Below are positions 17,960 to 26,382 of a DNA stretch of 64,000 bases, in pieces. The translations under genes were made by a program, and so were the position numbers. The stretch lies in the NCBI GenBank assembly GCA_046347635.1, contig JAXMFT010000002.1, forward strand, positions 62,001 through 126,000, given 5' to 3'. Origin of the DNA: JAGVSZ01 sp019137045. GTDB lineage: Bacteria > Pseudomonadota > Gammaproteobacteria > Burkholderiales > SG8-39. Each line of letters starts with the position of its first letter. Position 1 is the first letter of the stretch. Under the pieces are notes generated by a model, which was not told the origin of the DNA, made no database searches, and saw nothing but the letters and a program-made list of their open reading frames with translations.

Positions 17960-18226
17960 ATGCGCACGACACTAACGATCGACGACCGGATCGCCAAGGC
18001 GCTCAAGGCCCTCGCCTACCGCGCCGGAAAGCCGTTCAAGCAGGTCGTGAACGAGACCCTCGCCGCGGGTCTGACGGCGCGCGAAACGCCTCCGGCGCGA
18101 CCCTACCGGGTGAAGCCGGCGTCACTCGGCGGCGTCGTTCCTGGGGTCGACCTGACCAAGGCGCTGCGCCTCGCCGCGGCGCTGGAGGACGAGGAGATCG
18201 CCCGCGAGCTCGAGCTCCGGAAGTGA
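17960..18226 (+). CDS. vapB: Ribbon-helix-helix antitoxin, VapB type
   Basis: 88-residue protein whose N-terminal 45 residues (RTTLTIDDRIAKALKALAYR, then FKQVVNETLAAGL) form a typical ribbon-helix-helix DNA-binding module. The C-terminal part, ending VDLTKALRLAAALEDEEI, would wrap the toxin. It overlaps the downstream PIN-domain gene by four bases (GTGA), the classic antitoxin-toxin arrangement. It probably represses its own promoter through the repeats at 17907-17930. The AT content just upstream is higher than in the neighbours. Confidence 0.85.
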   Translation: MRTTLTIDDRIAKALKALAYRAGKPFKQVVNETLAAGLTARETPPARPYRVKPASLGGVVPGVDLTKALRLAAALEDEEIARELELRK

Positions 18227-18654
18227 TCCTCGTCGACGCCAACCTCCTCATCTACGCCATCGACGCGGACTCGCCGCACCACGCGCGCGCGCGGCGGTGG
18301 CTGGAGGAGGTCCTCTCCGGAACGAGCCCGGTCGGCTTGCCCTGGATCGCGCTCCTCGCGTTCCTCCGGATCACCACCCGCGCGGGCATCATGCGCAACC
18401 CGCTCGCCCCGGAGGATGCGTTCGCGTACGTGGACGCCTGGCTCGGCCAGCCGAACGTCGCCGCGATAGGCCCCGGGGAGCATCACTGGGCGATCCTCGG
18501 CACCCTGCTGCGCGCGAGCGGCACTGCCGGGAACCTGACGACCGATGCGCACCTCGCGGCGCTCGCGCTGGAGCACGGCGGCGCCATCGCGTCGGCCGAC
18601 AACGATTTCAAGCGCTTCGCCGGCGTGACGCACGTCAATCCGTTGGCTGCGTAA
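18223..18654 (+). CDS. vapC: PIN-domain ribonuclease toxin, VapC type
   Basis: 143-residue PIN-domain protein. The acidic metal-binding residues expected of a VapC nuclease are present: Asp in ILVDANLLIYAID (residue 5), a mid-protein acidic position, TTDAHLAALALEHG (Asp near 107) and SADNDFKRF (Asp near 125-127). The GTG start at 18223 overlaps the antitoxin stop. VapC toxins cut tRNA or rRNA when freed from the antitoxin. The pair sits between the pst operon and a TauE-like exporter, with no mobile-element remnants seen nearby. Confidence 0.87.
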   Translation: MILVDANLLIYAIDADSPHHARARRWLEEVLSGTSPVGLPWIALLAFLRITTRAGIMRNPLAPEDAFAYVDAWLGQPNVAAIGPGEHHWAILGTLLRASGTAGNLTTDAHLAALALEHGGAIASADNDFKRFAGVTHVNPLAA

Positions 18655-18711
18655 CGGCCACTCGTCGCGCGGTCGAACCGCCGCGCCGGGCGCCGCAAGC
18701 GATATCCCAGC

Positions 18712-19434
18712 ATGGAGTGGGTCGTCGTTCTCCTCATCGGCCTCGTCGCCGGCACGCTCGGCGGCATCGTCGGCTTCGGCACGTCGATCATGCTGCTGCC
18801 GCCCCTCGTCGTCGTCTTCGGGCCGAAGGAGGCGGTCCCGATCATGGCGGTGACCGCCCTGATGGCGAACCTGTCCCGCGCCGCGGTCTGGTGGCGCGAG
18901 ATCGACTGGCGGGCGTGCGCGGCCTATAGCGCGACCGCCGCGCCCGCCGCGGCGCTCGGCGCGGCGACGCTCGTGCGGATGAGCTCGGTCGCGATCGAGG
19001 TCGCGCTCGGGGCGTTCTTCCTCCTGATGATCCCGGTGCGGCGCCGGCTCACGGCGAGCGGCTTCACCCTCCGGCTGTGGCAGCTTGCCGTGGTCGGCGC
19101 GGTGATCGGCTTTCTGACCGGAATCGTCGCGTCGACCGGTCCGATCAACACGCCGTTCTTCCTCGCGCTCGGGCTGGTGAAGGGCGCGTTCCTCGCGACC
19201 GAGGCGCTCGCCTCGCTCTCGATGTACGTCGCGAAGGCGGCGACGTTCAATCAGCTCGGCGCGCTGCCGTGGGCGACGTTCGCCAAAGGGTTGATCGTCG
19301 GCTCGGCGGTCATGCTCGGCTCGTACGCGGCCAAGCCGTTCGTGCTGCGCATGGCGCCGGAGCAGTTCCGGCTGCTGATGGACGCCCTGATGCTCCTCGC
19401 GGGCGCGACGATGATCCTGACGGCGCTGGCGTGA
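18712..19434 (+). CDS. TauE/SafE (DUF81) family membrane exporter
   Basis: 240-residue polytopic membrane protein with about eight hydrophobic segments. The family signature GLVAGTLGGIVGFGTSIMLLP opens the protein, and the repeated half contains GAVIGFLTGIVASTGPINTPFF. Members export sulfite, sulfoacetate or related anions, but the substrate here cannot be deduced. The ATG at 18712 has no strong ribosome site. It ends 6 bases before the convergent GlpQ-like gene. Confidence 0.85.
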   Translation: MEWVVVLLIGLVAGTLGGIVGFGTSIMLLPPLVVVFGPKEAVPIMAVTALMANLSRAAVWWREIDWRACAAYSATAAPAAALGAATLVRMSSVAIEVALGAFFLLMIPVRRRLTASGFTLRLWQLAVVGAVIGFLTGIVASTGPINTPFFLALGLVKGAFLATEALASLSMYVAKAATFNQLGALPWATFAKGLIVGSAVMLGSYAAKPFVLRMAPEQFRLLMDALMLLAGATMILTALA

Positions 19435-19440
19435 GCCCGC

Positions 19441-20418
19441 TCAGGGCGTCACCGGCGTCGGCCGCGGCAGCGGCAGGCCGCGCGCTGCCATCACCTCGCG
19501 CAGCCGGTCGGGGTAGTCGGTGATGAGGCCGTCCACGCCCCAGTCGATCAGCCGCTCCATGTCGGCGCGATCGTTGACGGTCCAGGGCAGCACCGCGAGC
19601 CCGAGCGTCTTCGCGTCCTTCACGATCGATTCGGTCAGGTCGAGGGAGTTCGGCGACCAGATCTTCCCGCCGGCCGCCCGCACCATCCTCGGCACCGACC
19701 CGTGGTCGCGGTGGCGGACCCCGGCCGTCCACGGCGAGTCCTCGCGGTGCCCGGCCCGGATGGTGTCGAGCGCCTGCTGCTGCGAGGTGAGGTACGAGGT
19801 CGCGATCTCCGGCGCCTCCCGCTGCACGAGCGCGAGCGTGCGCCAGTCGAACGACTGGATCGTGGTGCGCGCGGCCATGCCGTTGGCGCGGATCACCTTG
19901 ATCAGCGCGCGCGCGAGGACCTCCGGCGGCGCGGTGTCGTCCGGCGCCTCGGGCGAGACCTTGGTCTCGACGTTGAACCGCACTTCGCCGTTGCGCGCGT
20001 GGCGCGTCAGCTCGAACACTTCCTCCAGCGACGGGATGCGCACCTTGTCCTGGCGCCGCTGCTCGGGGAGGCGGCGCGAGTAGTCGCTGCCCGGCTTGAT
20101 GCGCCCGACGTCGTAGCGCTGCAGCTCGCGCAACGACAGCTCGCGGATCGCCGGCGTGCGGCCGGCGAGCCAGCGCCCGTCGGCGCCGCGCGCGAGGTCG
20201 GGATTGAGCCGGCGGTCGTGCACGATGACCACCACGTCGTCCTCGGTCAGCCCCGCGTCCATCTCGAGCGTGGTGACGCCGATCGACAGGGCGCGCGCGA
20301 ACGCCGGCAGCGTGTTCTCGGGCGCCAGCCCGCGCGCGCCGCGGTGACCCTGCAGGTCGAAGGCGGCGGCGTGGGTGGTCATGACGGCGAGCGTCGCGAG
20401 GGCGGCGGAGCGCAGCAC
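19441..20418 (-). CDS. glpQ: Glycerophosphodiester phosphodiesterase, exported
   Basis: 325-residue GDPD-family enzyme that splits glycerophosphodiesters into an alcohol and glycerol 3-phosphate. A signal peptide (MLRSAALATLAVMTTHAAA) suggests a periplasmic location. The catalytic TIM-barrel motifs are clear: LQGHRGARGLAPENTLPAF (His and Arg), TTLEMDAGLTEDDVVVIVHD (Glu, Asp and the second His) and FNVETKVSPE. Late GVDGLITDYPDRL closes the barrel. Its nearness to the pst operon fits a phosphorus-scavenging role, although no pho box was seen in front of it. Confidence 0.9.
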   Translation of the reverse strand: MLRSAALATLAVMTTHAAAFDLQGHRGARGLAPENTLPAFARALSIGVTTLEMDAGLTEDDVVVIVHDRRLNPDLARGADGRWLAGRTPAIRELSLRELQRYDVGRIKPGSDYSRRLPEQRRQDKVRIPSLEEVFELTRHARNGEVRFNVETKVSPEAPDDTAPPEVLARALIKVIRANGMAARTTIQSFDWRTLALVQREAPEIATSYLTSQQQALDTIRAGHREDSPWTAGVRHRDHGSVPRMVRAAGGKIWSPNSLDLTESIVKDAKTLGLAVLPWTVNDRADMERLIDWGVDGLITDYPDRLREVMAARGLPLPRPTPVTP

Positions 20419-20493
20419 GGGTTGGGCTAGAATCCGTTCGCGGCGCCAAGTCTATCCCGCCCGCGCGCTCCCCGACACGACCCCGGATCACGC

Positions 20494-21135
20494 ATGGTGA
20501 AGGTTTACGCGATCGACGGCATCACTCCGGTGGTCCACCCGGACACCTACGTCCACCCGAGCGCGGTGCTGATCGGCGACGTGATCGTGGGCCCCGGCGT
20601 CTACATCGGGCCCTCGGCCAGCCTGCGCGGCGACTTCGGCCGCATCGTGGTGGAGCGGGGCGCCAACATCCAGGACTGCTGCGTCGTGCACGGCTTCCCC
20701 ACCTACGACACGGTGATCGAGGAGGACGGGCACATCGGCCACGGCGCGATCGTGCACGGCGCGCGCATCTGCCGCAACGCGCTCGTGGGCATCAACGCGG
20801 TGGTGAACGACAACGCGGTCGTGGGCGACTCGGCGATCGTCGCCGCGCTCGCGTTCGTCAAGGCCGAGACGCGCATCCCGCCGCGCTCGCTCGCCGCGGG
20901 CATCCCCGCGAAAGTGCGGCGCGAGCTGACTCCGGAGGAGCTCAAGTGGAAGGTGGATTCGACCCGCCTCTACCAGGAGCTCACCGTGCGCTCGCTCGCG
21001 ACGATGCGCGAGACCGAGGCGCTCCCCGCGGCCGAACCCGACCGCCGGCGCCTCGCCCTGCCCGCGGTGCTGCCCCTGTCGGTGTGGAAGGCGCAGCACG
21101 CCGCCGGCGGGGACGGCGGCGTGATCGACCGATGA
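20494..21135 (+). CDS. Gamma-carbonic-anhydrase-like hexapeptide protein (PaaY/CaiE type)
   Basis: 213-residue left-handed beta-helix protein made of hexapeptide repeats (for example VHPSAVLIGDVIVGPGVYIG). Metal-binding histidines are placed as in gamma-type carbonic anhydrases and PaaY: VVHGFP, GHIGHGAIVHGARI. The C-terminal helix (TPEELKWKVDSTRLYQELT) is typical of PaaY and CaiE. PaaY acts as a thioesterase that clears dead-end CoA esters in phenylacetate breakdown. The enoyl-CoA hydratase that follows supports a CoA-ester context, but no other paa genes are visible, so I leave the symbol blank. Confidence 0.82.
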   Translation: MVKVYAIDGITPVVHPDTYVHPSAVLIGDVIVGPGVYIGPSASLRGDFGRIVVERGANIQDCCVVHGFPTYDTVIEEDGHIGHGAIVHGARICRNALVGINAVVNDNAVVGDSAIVAALAFVKAETRIPPRSLAAGIPAKVRRELTPEELKWKVDSTRLYQELTVRSLATMRETEALPAAEPDRRRLALPAVLPLSVWKAQHAAGGDGGVIDR

Positions 21136-21217
21136 GCGTCTCCCGCGCCCGCCCGGCGGCACCCGCCGCCGCACCCGCCCTCCTACTGCCTGCGAACTGA
21201 CCGGAGCGAAACGACCC

Positions 21218-21991
21218 ATGTACGAAAACATCCTCGTCGAGACCCGCGGCCGCGTCGGCCTGGTCACCCTCAACCGCCCGCAGGCGCTCAACGCGCTCAA
21301 CGACGCGCTCATGAACGAGCTCGGCGACGCGCTGCTCAAGTTCGAGGCCGACGAGGGCGTGGGCGCGGTCGTGCTCACCGGCAGCGACAAGGCGTTCGCC
21401 GCCGGCGCCGACATCGGCGCGATGAAGGACTGGGGTTACATGGACGTCTACAAGTCCGAGTACATCACGCGCAACTGGGAGACGCTCAAGCGCGTGCGCA
21501 AGCCGGTTATCGCGGCGGTCGCGGGCTGGGCGCTCGGCGGCGGCTGCGAGCTCGCGCTCGCCTGCGACATCGTGATCGCCGCGGACAGCGCGAAGTTCGG
21601 CCAGCCGGAGATCAAGCTCGGCATCATTCCCGGCGCCGGCGGCACGCAGCGCCTGCCGCGCGCGGTGGGGAAGGCGAAGGCGATGGACCTCATCCTCACC
21701 GCGCGCAACATGGACGCGCAGGAGGCCGAGCGCGCGGGGCTCGTGTCGCGCGTGGTTCCGGCCGCCAGGCTGCTCGACGAGGCGATCGGCGCGGCGGCCG
21801 CGATCGCCGAGTACTCCCTGCCGGTCGTCATGGCGGCCAAGGAGTCGGTGAACCGCGCCTACGAGAGTGCGCTCGCCGAAGGGATCCTCTTCGAGCGCCG
21901 CATGTTCCATTCGCTCTTCGCCACTGAAGACCAGAAGGAAGGCATGCGGGCGTTCGTCGAGAAACGCAAGCCCGCGTTCAAGCACCGCTGA
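21218..21991 (+). CDS. Enoyl-CoA hydratase (crotonase family, PaaF/EchA type)
   Basis: 257-residue crotonase-fold enzyme that hydrates 2-enoyl-CoA. Oxyanion-hole stretches are present: FAAGADIGAMKDW near residue 67 and AVAGWALGGGCELALACD near 100. The catalytic glutamates lie in GGGCELAL (Glu near 111) and GQPEIKLGIIPGAGGTQRL (Glu near 131), both retained, as in hydratases rather than other crotonase enzymes. The ATG at 21218 follows GGAGCGAAACGACCC. The MFS gene begins 6 bases after its stop, so the two may share a transcript. Confidence 0.92.
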   Translation: MYENILVETRGRVGLVTLNRPQALNALNDALMNELGDALLKFEADEGVGAVVLTGSDKAFAAGADIGAMKDWGYMDVYKSEYITRNWETLKRVRKPVIAAVAGWALGGGCELALACDIVIAADSAKFGQPEIKLGIIPGAGGTQRLPRAVGKAKAMDLILTARNMDAQEAERAGLVSRVVPAARLLDEAIGAAAAIAEYSLPVVMAAKESVNRAYESALAEGILFERRMFHSLFATEDQKEGMRAFVEKRKPAFKHR

Positions 21992-21996
21992 GCGGC

Positions 21997-23214
21997 GTGG
22001 CCGACCAGGCTCCGCCGGTGCGCGACCGCCTGCGCCCGCCGGCCCGCCTGATCGCGTGGGTGTGCGCCGCCCACGTGCTGAGCATGACCGGCTTCGCGAC
22101 CTACCCGGCGCTGCTGCCGGGCCTGCAGCGCGAGTGGGCCATGTCGAACACCGAGGCGGGGTTCGTGAGCGGGCTCTTCTTCGCCGGCTACATGGCGGCG
22201 GTGCCGGTGCTCACCGCGCTCACCGACCGGCTGGACGCGCGGCGCATCTATCTCGCCGCGAGCCTCGTCGCGGCCGGGGGCACCGCGGGGTTCGGATTCA
22301 TCGCCCACGGCCCGATCGCGGGCGGGCTGTGCCAGCTCCTCGTGGGGGTCGGCATCGCCGGCACCTACATGCCGGGCCTGCGCGCGCTCACCGACAACAC
22401 CCACGGCGCCGCGCAGACGCGGGCGGTGTCCTTCTACACCGCGTTCTTCGGCGTCGGCGTGAGCCTGTCGCTCGTGCTCGCGCAGCAGGTGTCGGAGCAT
22501 CTCGGCTGGCGCTGGGCGTTCGGCGCCGCCGCGGTCGGGCCGCTGGTCGCGGCGGCGATGGTGCTCGCGGGGCTGCCGCCGCGCGCCGCGCGCGGCGCGG
22601 CGGCCGAGTCGCACCTGCTCGACTTCCGGCCGGTGCTCGCGAACCGCGCGGCGCGCCGCTACATCTACGGCTACGCGGTGCACTGCTGGGAGCTCTTCGG
22701 CTCGCGCTCGTGGATGGTGGCCTTCCTCACCTTCGCGCAGACGCTCGTCCCGGCGCCGCTGTCGCCGGCCGCGATCCACGCGCTCGCCAACCTCGGCTCG
22801 CCGGCCGCGAGCATCGTCGGCAACGAGGCGGCGCTGCGCATCGGGCGCGGCCCGGTCATCGTCGCCGGGATGATGCTCTCGGGCGCGCTCACCTGCGCGC
22901 TCGGCTTCGCTGCCGCGGCGCCGTGGATCGTGGTCGTGGCCCTCGTCGTGGCGCACATGGCGCTCGTGATGAGCGACTCCTCGACGCTGACCGCGGGCAT
23001 GGTCGGCGCCGCCGACCCGCGCCTGAAGGGGGCGACGATGGCGGTGCACTCCACGCTCGGGTTCGGCGCCGGGTTCGTGTCGCCGCTCGTGTTCGGCGCG
23101 GCGCTCGACCTCGCCGGCGGCAACCGGTCGCTCACCGCGTGGGGGATCGCGTTCGCGACGCTCGGCGCCGGGGCGCTGGTCGCGCCCTGGGCGCTCGGTT
23201 TCGCGCGCCGATGA
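21997..23214 (+). CDS. Major facilitator superfamily transporter
   Basis: 405-residue protein with about 12 hydrophobic segments and the MFS loop motif between helices 2 and 3 (ALTDRLDARRIYLA). The N-terminal stretch AAHVLSMTGFATYPALLPGLQREWAMSNTEAG-type region places it among CynX/NarK-like or sugar-phosphate-like MFS members, with substrate unknown. It starts with GTG at 21997, shortly after the enoyl-CoA hydratase stop. Its stop overlaps the start of a second MFS gene (ATGA at 23211-23214), an unusual back-to-back pair. Confidence 0.86.
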   Translation: MADQAPPVRDRLRPPARLIAWVCAAHVLSMTGFATYPALLPGLQREWAMSNTEAGFVSGLFFAGYMAAVPVLTALTDRLDARRIYLAASLVAAGGTAGFGFIAHGPIAGGLCQLLVGVGIAGTYMPGLRALTDNTHGAAQTRAVSFYTAFFGVGVSLSLVLAQQVSEHLGWRWAFGAAAVGPLVAAAMVLAGLPPRAARGAAAESHLLDFRPVLANRAARRYIYGYAVHCWELFGSRSWMVAFLTFAQTLVPAPLSPAAIHALANLGSPAASIVGNEAALRIGRGPVIVAGMMLSGALTCALGFAAAAPWIVVVALVVAHMALVMSDSSTLTAGMVGAADPRLKGATMAVHSTLGFGAGFVSPLVFGAALDLAGGNRSLTAWGIAFATLGAGALVAPWALGFARR

Positions 23215-24434
23215 GCGGGCTCGCGCCGCGCCGCGAGCGCTGGCTGCTCGTCACGCTCGCCGGCGTGCAGTTCGCCGTCGTGCTCGACTTCATGATGCTG
23301 ATGCCGCTCGGCGAGAGCCTCATGCGGCTCTTCGCCATCGCGCCCACCCGCTTCGGGCTGCTCGTGTCGGTCTACATGATCGCCGCGGCCGCGGCCGGGT
23401 TCGCGGCGTCGTTCATCGTGGACCGCTTCGACCGGCGCTCGACGCTGGTCGCGGCGTGCGCCTGCTTCACCGCGACCACCGTGCTCACCGCGACCGCGCA
23501 GGACTACCTCTGGCTGCTCGCCGCGCGCGCGATCGCCGGCGCCTTCGGGGGCATCCTGTTCGCGACCGTGCTCGCCATCGTCGGCGACGCGATCCCCGAG
23601 GGCAGGCGCGGGCGCGCGCTCGGCGTGGTGATGAGCGCCTCCTCGATCGCCTCCATCGTCGGCATCCCGCTCTCGCTCTGGCTCGCGGCGCGCTACTCGT
23701 GGCGCGCGCCGTTCTTCGCCAACACCGCCCTGGCGGCGGCGATCCTCGCCGCGGCGCTGCGGACCGTCCCGCACATCCGCGGCCATCTCGAGGCCGCGCG
23801 CGGCCGCGCGGCGCTCGGGCGCGTGGCCGCGGTGTTCGGGAACGCGAACCACCTGCGCGCCTTCGGCCTGTCCATGACGCTCAACTTCTCCGGCTTCCTG
23901 ATCGTGCCGTTCATCGCGCCCTACCTCGTCGCCAACGTCGGCGTCACCGAGGCGGAGCTCCCGGTGACCTATTTCTTCGGCGGGCTGGCGGCGCTCTTCT
24001 TCGTGCGCCAGGTGGGACGGCTCACCGACCTGCACGGCCGGCGGCGCGTGTTCGGATGGGTCGCCGCCGCCTCGATCGTCGGAATCCTGGTCGTCACCCA
24101 CCTGCCGCCGGTGCCGCTGTGGGGCGTGGTGCTCGCGCAGATGCTGCTGATGGCCACTTTCCCCGGGCGCTTCGTGCCGGCGATGGCGATCCTTCAGAGC
24201 GCGGTGGCGGCGGAGCTGCGCGGCAGCTTCATGAGCTTCAACGCGGCGCTCCAGCAGCTCGCCGCGGGCGCGGGGTCGTTCGTGGCCGCGGCGATGGTCG
24301 CCCGCGGCGCGGGCGGCGAGCTCACCGGGTTCGACGCGGTCGGCTGGGTCTCGATGCTGGCGACCGGGCTCGCGATCGCGCTGGCGGGGCGCGTGCGGCG
24401 GGCGCCTGCGCCGCGGGCCCAGGCCCGGCGGTAG
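23211..24434 (+). CDS. Major facilitator superfamily transporter, second of a pair
   Basis: 407-residue MFS protein of the drug-efflux or arabinose-efflux type: LVTLAGVQFAVVLDFMMLMPLG at helix 1, IVDRFDRRSTLVA in the 2-3 loop, and GGILFATVLAIVGDAIPEGRRGRALGVV-like helix 4-5 region. The ATG at 23211 overlaps the previous MFS stop by four bases. The two proteins are not close copies of each other, so this is not a simple tandem duplication. The substrate is unknown. Confidence 0.87.
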   Translation: MSGLAPRRERWLLVTLAGVQFAVVLDFMMLMPLGESLMRLFAIAPTRFGLLVSVYMIAAAAAGFAASFIVDRFDRRSTLVAACACFTATTVLTATAQDYLWLLAARAIAGAFGGILFATVLAIVGDAIPEGRRGRALGVVMSASSIASIVGIPLSLWLAARYSWRAPFFANTALAAAILAAALRTVPHIRGHLEAARGRAALGRVAAVFGNANHLRAFGLSMTLNFSGFLIVPFIAPYLVANVGVTEAELPVTYFFGGLAALFFVRQVGRLTDLHGRRRVFGWVAAASIVGILVVTHLPPVPLWGVVLAQMLLMATFPGRFVPAMAILQSAVAAELRGSFMSFNAALQQLAAGAGSFVAAAMVARGAGGELTGFDAVGWVSMLATGLAIALAGRVRRAPAPRAQARR

Positions 24435-24602
24435 CGCGGCCGCGAGCGCGACGGCGGCGGGCCGTGGCGGGCGAACCGGGGTTTCCGCATAATCCCCTGC
24501 CCCCCGACCGGCCGCAGGCCGCCGGCCGGCGAAGAGGCCGTCCAGACCCGCACCAGTCAGGAGTCCGCGCCCGACCCGCGCGGCGACGAGAGGAGAGTGA
24601 GC

Positions 24603-26309
24603 GTGGAGAAAGTGTGGTTGAAGCGCTATCCGCGCGGCGTGCCGCACGAGGTGCGCTGGGACGAGTTCGCGTCGGTGAAGGATCTCTTCGAGGCGAGCGT
24701 CCGGAAGTACGCGCAGCGGCCCGCGTACCACTGCATGGGCAAGACGCTCACGTTCGCGGAGCTCGACCGGCTGTCGCGCGCGTTCGCCGGCTGGCTGCAG
24801 GCGGGCGGCTTCGGCAAGGGCGGGCGCGTCGCGATCATGATGCCGAACGTGCTGCAGTACCCGGTGGCGCTGTTCGGCACCCATCGCGCCGGCGGCATCG
24901 TGGTGAACGTGAACCCGCTCTACACCGCGCGCGAGCTCGAGCACCAGCTCAAGGACTCCGGCGCCGAGGTGATCGTCATCCTCGAGAACTTCGCCGCGAC
25001 GCTGCAGCAGGTGCTGGCGCGCACGCCGGTGAAGAAGGTGGTCGTGACCTCGCTCGGCGAGCTGCTCGGGTTCAAGGGCAGGATCGTCGACTTCGTCGTG
25101 CGCCACGTGAAGAAGATGGTGCCGGCGTTCGAGCTGCCGGATGCGCTGCGCTTCGGCGACGCGCTCGCGCAGGGCGCGCGCGCCGAGCTGAAGCCGGTCG
25201 CGCTCGGCCAGGACGACATCGCGTTCCTGCAGTACACCGGCGGCACCACGGGGGTCGCCAAGGGCGCGATGCTGCTGCACCGGAACATCCTCGCCAACCT
25301 CGAGCAGTCCGCGTCCTGGCTCCTGCCGTTCATGGGCGAGGGCGAGGCGAAGGTGATCATCACCGCGCTGCCGCTCTACCACATCTTCTCGCTGACGGCG
25401 AACTGCCTGGTGTTCATGAAGCTCGGCGGCTGCAACGTCCTCGTCACCAACCCGCGCGACATCCCCGGGTTCGTCAAGGAGCTCGCCCGGCACCGCTTCA
25501 CGATCATCACCGGGGTCAACACGCTGTTCAACGCGCTGCTCAACAACCCGGACTTCGCCCGGCTCGACTTCCGGCCGCTGAGGATCGCGCTCGGCGGCGG
25601 GATGGCGGTGCAGCAGGCGGTCGCCGAGCGCTGGAAGCAGGTGACCGGCGTCACGCTGGTCGAGGCGTACGGGCTCACCGAGACCTCGCCGGCCGCGACC
25701 ATCAATCCGCTCGACCTCGAGGGCTACAACGGCTCGATCGGGCTGCCGGTGCCGTCGACCGAGATCGGCATCCGCGCCGACGACGGGCGCTGGCTGCCGG
25801 TCTGGGACGGCGCGCAGGCGCTGGAGCAGTGCACCGGCGAGATCTGCATCAAGGGCCCGCAGGTCATGGCCGGCTACTGGCAGCGCCCCGAGGAGACCGC
25901 GAAGGTGATGACGCCCGACGGGTTCTTCATGACCGGCGACATCGGCTACATGGACCGGGAGGGGTTCATCCGCATCGTCGACCGGAAGAAGGACATGATC
26001 CTCGTCTCGGGCTTCAACGTGTACCCGAACGAGGTCGAGGGCGTGCTCGCGCTGCACCCGGGGGTGCTCGAGTGCGCCGCGATCGGGGTGCCGGACGCGA
26101 AGTCGGGCGAGGCGGTCAAGGTGTTCATCGTCAAGAAGGATCCCGCCCTGACCGAGGACGCGATCCGCCGGCACTGCGAAGCGCACCTCACCGGGTACAA
26201 GCGCCCGCGCTACATCGAGTTTCGCGCCGACCTGCCGAAGACCAACGTCGGGAAGATCCTGCGGCGCACGCTGCGCGACGAGGAGCTCGGACGGAAGAAG
26301 GCGGCGTAG
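24603..26309 (+). CDS. fadD: Long-chain fatty-acid-CoA ligase
   Basis: 568-residue AMP-forming acyl-CoA synthetase that activates fatty acids with ATP and CoA at the inner face of the membrane. The N-terminus EKVWLKRYPRGVP matches FadD. AMP-binding motifs are YTGGTTGVAKGA (P-loop), EAYGLTETSP, FFMTGDIGYMD and the hinge RKKDMILVSGFNVYP; the catalytic Lys lies in LPKTNVGKILRR. I prefer the GTG at 24603 because AGGAGA (24591-24596) is 6 bases upstream; the GTG at 24597 would be too close. The 168 bases before the start hold no other gene. Confidence 0.95.
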   Translation: MEKVWLKRYPRGVPHEVRWDEFASVKDLFEASVRKYAQRPAYHCMGKTLTFAELDRLSRAFAGWLQAGGFGKGGRVAIMMPNVLQYPVALFGTHRAGGIVVNVNPLYTARELEHQLKDSGAEVIVILENFAATLQQVLARTPVKKVVVTSLGELLGFKGRIVDFVVRHVKKMVPAFELPDALRFGDALAQGARAELKPVALGQDDIAFLQYTGGTTGVAKGAMLLHRNILANLEQSASWLLPFMGEGEAKVIITALPLYHIFSLTANCLVFMKLGGCNVLVTNPRDIPGFVKELARHRFTIITGVNTLFNALLNNPDFARLDFRPLRIALGGGMAVQQAVAERWKQVTGVTLVEAYGLTETSPAATINPLDLEGYNGSIGLPVPSTEIGIRADDGRWLPVWDGAQALEQCTGEICIKGPQVMAGYWQRPEETAKVMTPDGFFMTGDIGYMDREGFIRIVDRKKDMILVSGFNVYPNEVEGVLALHPGVLECAAIGVPDAKSGEAVKVFIVKKDPALTEDAIRRHCEAHLTGYKRPRYIEFRADLPKTNVGKILRRTLRDEELGRKKAA

Positions 26310-26345
26310 CGGGGCGGGGAAGGCCGATCGACCGCCGCCGCAGGT

Positions 26346-26365
26346 CCGCCGGGCGCGCCCGGCGG
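26346..26365. repeat. Perfect 20-bp palindrome between fadD and the EamA permease
   Basis: CCGCCGGGCGCGCCCGGCGG reads identically on both strands. It lies 36 bases after the fadD stop and 17 bases before the next start. It has no T-run on either side, so it is not a standard terminator. It may be a strong RNA hairpin or a protein-binding site, or simply chance in very GC-rich DNA. Confidence 0.5.
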
Positions 26366-26382
26366 GCGCGGGCGCTTCCACG

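Noticed and set aside
21132..21200. 22-codon ORF overlapping the end of the hexapeptide-protein gene
   Set aside because: Ala/Pro-only composition and no ribosome site of its own; likely chance.
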